Part shown: positions 62,647 to 64,000 of the stretch, in pieces
How the letters are laid out: every line of letters starts with the position of its first letter
Numbering within the stretch: the stretch's first letter is position 1
Source of the DNA: Gemmatimonadota bacterium
GTDB lineage: Bacteria > Gemmatimonadota > Gemmatimonadetes > Gemmatimonadales > GWC2-71-9
NCBI GenBank assembly: GCA_040388535.1
Contig: JAZKBR010000001.1
Coordinates: 482,821-546,820 of the forward strand
DNA: 64,000 bases
Direction of reading: 5' to 3'
The notes under the pieces: model-generated
What the model saw: the letters and a program-made list of their open reading frames with translations, nothing else
Databases searched by the model: none
Told to the model about the DNA's origin: nothing
Made by a program: the position numbers and the translations under genes

Positions 62647-63780
62647 TCAGGGCAGGAACGGGACAGGTACGAAGGTCAGCACGAAGACTACCACACAGGC
62701 GAGTCCGAGCAGGTACCCGCCTCGCAGGACGTGACGTTCGGGGAGCACCACGTCGGGGTGCGTCCAGCGACCGCCACCGATTGCGAAGGTCAGGGCCACC
62801 CACATGTACCATAGCGGCGCACGCTGGGCGAGATAGAGCAGGGCGAGCGCCGCGACCATCGCCACGCCCTTTTGCCGACGGCCGATGAGGCCGTACCAGA
62901 CGTGCCCGCCATCGAGCTGCGAGAGCGGGAGCAGGTTGAGCCCGGTAATGAAGCAGCCGACCCACCCCGCAAATGCCTCGGGCGAGAGCAGCACCGGACC
63001 GCTCCCCGGAATCAGCCAGTCACGGATCCAGTGGGTCAGGAAGGAGTCGCCAAGGGTGATCGGCCTGCCCGCAAAGAGCACCAGCGATGGGGCACCCGGC
63101 ATCGGATAGGGCATCCGCTGCGACAGTTGGTACCCCCAGAGGAGGACTCCTACCGCCACGATGAATCCGGCCAACGGCCCCGCCGCTCCGACATCGAGAA
63201 GCTGGCGCCGATCATACACCGGCGAGCGGAGCCGGATGAAGGCGCCGAGGTTGCCGATGGGCGAGAGGTTGGGGGGCACCGGGATGAAGTAAGGTGGCGA
63301 AACGTCGATGGCATATCGACGAGCGGCCACATAGTGCCCCAGTTCGTGCACCAGCAGGATGGCGAGCAGCGGTGCGGCGAATTCCCAGCCGGGGAGCAGC
63401 ACGTGCCAGTCCCGGCTGGCGACCAGCTTGCCGAACTCGAGGAAGGAATCAAAGGTCCCCGCCAGGCCGTGGTGGACAGCGGGATGCCAGCGTCCCAGCA
63501 ATACGGCGCCAGCGCCGAGGGTACAGAGAATGGTGAGGAGAAGTAGTGCGCCGTGCCAGAGCCAGCGCTCGGGCCGGGCGGGGGCCGAACCCCGGATCAG
63601 GACGAGCGAGGTCCGGGCATTGTCAGACCAGTACCACGCGCCGGGAAAGCCGGCGAGAAAGGCGGCGAGTTCGGCCGAGGGTCCCAGGTGCTCGGGCGCG
63701 ATCACGCCATCGAGGACCTCGCGGTCACCCGCGAGCGCGTGGGCGCGCCAGACGCTGAAGAATTGGCGGGGATCTGTCAT
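62647..63780 (-). CDS. M50-family site-2 protease-like membrane metallopeptidase
   Basis: A 377-residue protein with at least six TM helices. ILLVHELGHYVAARR is the HExxH motif, and LLPLSQLDGGHVWYG the LDG motif holding the third ligand. The N-terminal 100 residues are cytosolic-like. The family cuts TM helices, for example of anti-sigma factors. Placed 13 bases upstream of the HisKA-like gene and in the same direction as the M1 peptidase gene. Confidence 0.9.
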   Translation of the reverse strand: MTDPRQFFSVWRAHALAGDREVLDGVIAPEHLGPSAELAAFLAGFPGAWYWSDNARTSLVLIRGSAPARPERWLWHGALLLLTILCTLGAGAVLLGRWHPAVHHGLAGTFDSFLEFGKLVASRDWHVLLPGWEFAAPLLAILLVHELGHYVAARRYAIDVSPPYFIPVPPNLSPIGNLGAFIRLRSPVYDRRQLLDVGAAGPLAGFIVAVGVLLWGYQLSQRMPYPMPGAPSLVLFAGRPITLGDSFLTHWIRDWLIPGSGPVLLSPEAFAGWVGCFITGLNLLPLSQLDGGHVWYGLIGRRQKGVAMVAALALLYLAQRAPLWYMWVALTFAIGGGRWTHPDVVLPERHVLRGGYLLGLACVVVFVLTFVPVPFLP

Positions 63781-63981
63781 TGGTGGCCTTGACGGGCGCC
63801 CGGGGGGCTCGTATCCTCTAGCCAAGCAGGCCCACCCGCACCGCAATCAAGCGTCATCTCCGCGCGATCCGCGCGCTCCTCATACGCCAGACAGCCCCAT
63901 CTCTCGATCTGAATTCGCTCCGTCATTCCCGCCATCCGAACGCTCCGCGTGCGGAGAGAATGACTCGACCCGGAGAGGTCC

Positions 63982-64000
63982 GTGGACATAGCCGAACTGA
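63982..64000 (+). CDS. Possible start of pilT, truncated by window end
   Basis: GGAGAGG at 63972-63978 precedes a GTG at 63982, and the visible codons read V(M)-D-I-A-E-L. This is the usual beginning of type IV pilus retraction ATPase PilT. Only six codons are visible, so the assignment is a guess. Confidence 0.25.

Noticed and set aside
63777-63989. A 70-residue minus-strand frame upstream of the M50 gene
   Set aside because: Overlaps the M50 start region; no ribosome site, no family, and composition like non-coding DNA.

Overview
The window reads as a chromosomal segment of a GC-rich, Gram-negative, Gemmatimonadota-like bacterium. This is inference from gene content: many secreted hydrolases and lipoproteins with short poly-proline linkers after the lipobox cysteine, two large Ser/Thr protein kinases with TPR or tandem-repeat C-termini (one paired with an ECF sigma factor of the type common in Gemmatimonadota and Acidobacteria), a KirBac-like channel, a two-heme reaction-centre-type cytochrome c, and an OprO/P-type porin. 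No rRNA and no complete tRNA gene was seen.

Region 1 (about 0.6-10.6 kb) is accessory DNA. Its GC content and codon use are visibly lower than in the rest. It holds an unidentified two-gene module (1438-5006) with a HEPN-like small protein and a 955-residue helical protein. A leftward operon follows (7567 down to 5007): RHH, GNAT acetyltransferase, XRE regulator, ImmA/IrrE peptidase and a small protein. Diverging from it is a rightward four-gene operon (7737-10321): a ubiquitin-like protein ending in Gly-Gly-Gly-Gly, an E2-like protein, a JAMM/JAB peptidase and an E1-like enzyme. Order and motifs match the antiphage Bil (BilABCD) conjugation systems. Two near-consensus sigma-70 promoters lie back to back between these operons. 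A tRNA-like T-arm plus acceptor 3' half at 10534-10558 may mark the right edge of the island.

Region 2 (10.7-22.5 kb) has a hipBA toxin-antitoxin pair with two palindromic operators, a sigma factor/Ser-Thr kinase pair, a large lipoprotein, a DinB-like secreted protein and several small secreted proteins. Two of these (10719 and 21200) are paralogs about 10.5 kb apart.

Region 3 (22.6-30.1 kb) is a tightly overlapping rightward operon: creatininase-family amidohydrolase, PanE-like reductase, SDR, M20 peptidase, APC permease and CocE/NonD hydrolase. It looks like a catabolic pathway for an amide or peptide compound. Region 4 (30.2-36.5 kb) carries further secreted hydrolases and small redox-type proteins. 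Region 5 (37-48 kb) is rich in membrane proteins: MgtC/DUF4010, SLC13 transporter, porin, KirBac-like channel and CPA1 antiporter. It also has two CYTH-type proteins and an SGNH hydrolase.

Region 6 (48.2-63.8 kb) suggests metal and redox homeostasis: a two-domain multicopper oxidase, an OmpR-type two-component pair, exported MsrA, a second Ser/Thr kinase, a cytochrome c, a zinc alcohol dehydrogenase, a P1B-4-type metal ATPase, a CPA2 antiporter, an M1 peptidase, a stand-alone HisKA-like protein and an M50 site-2 protease. The window may end at the first codons of pilT.
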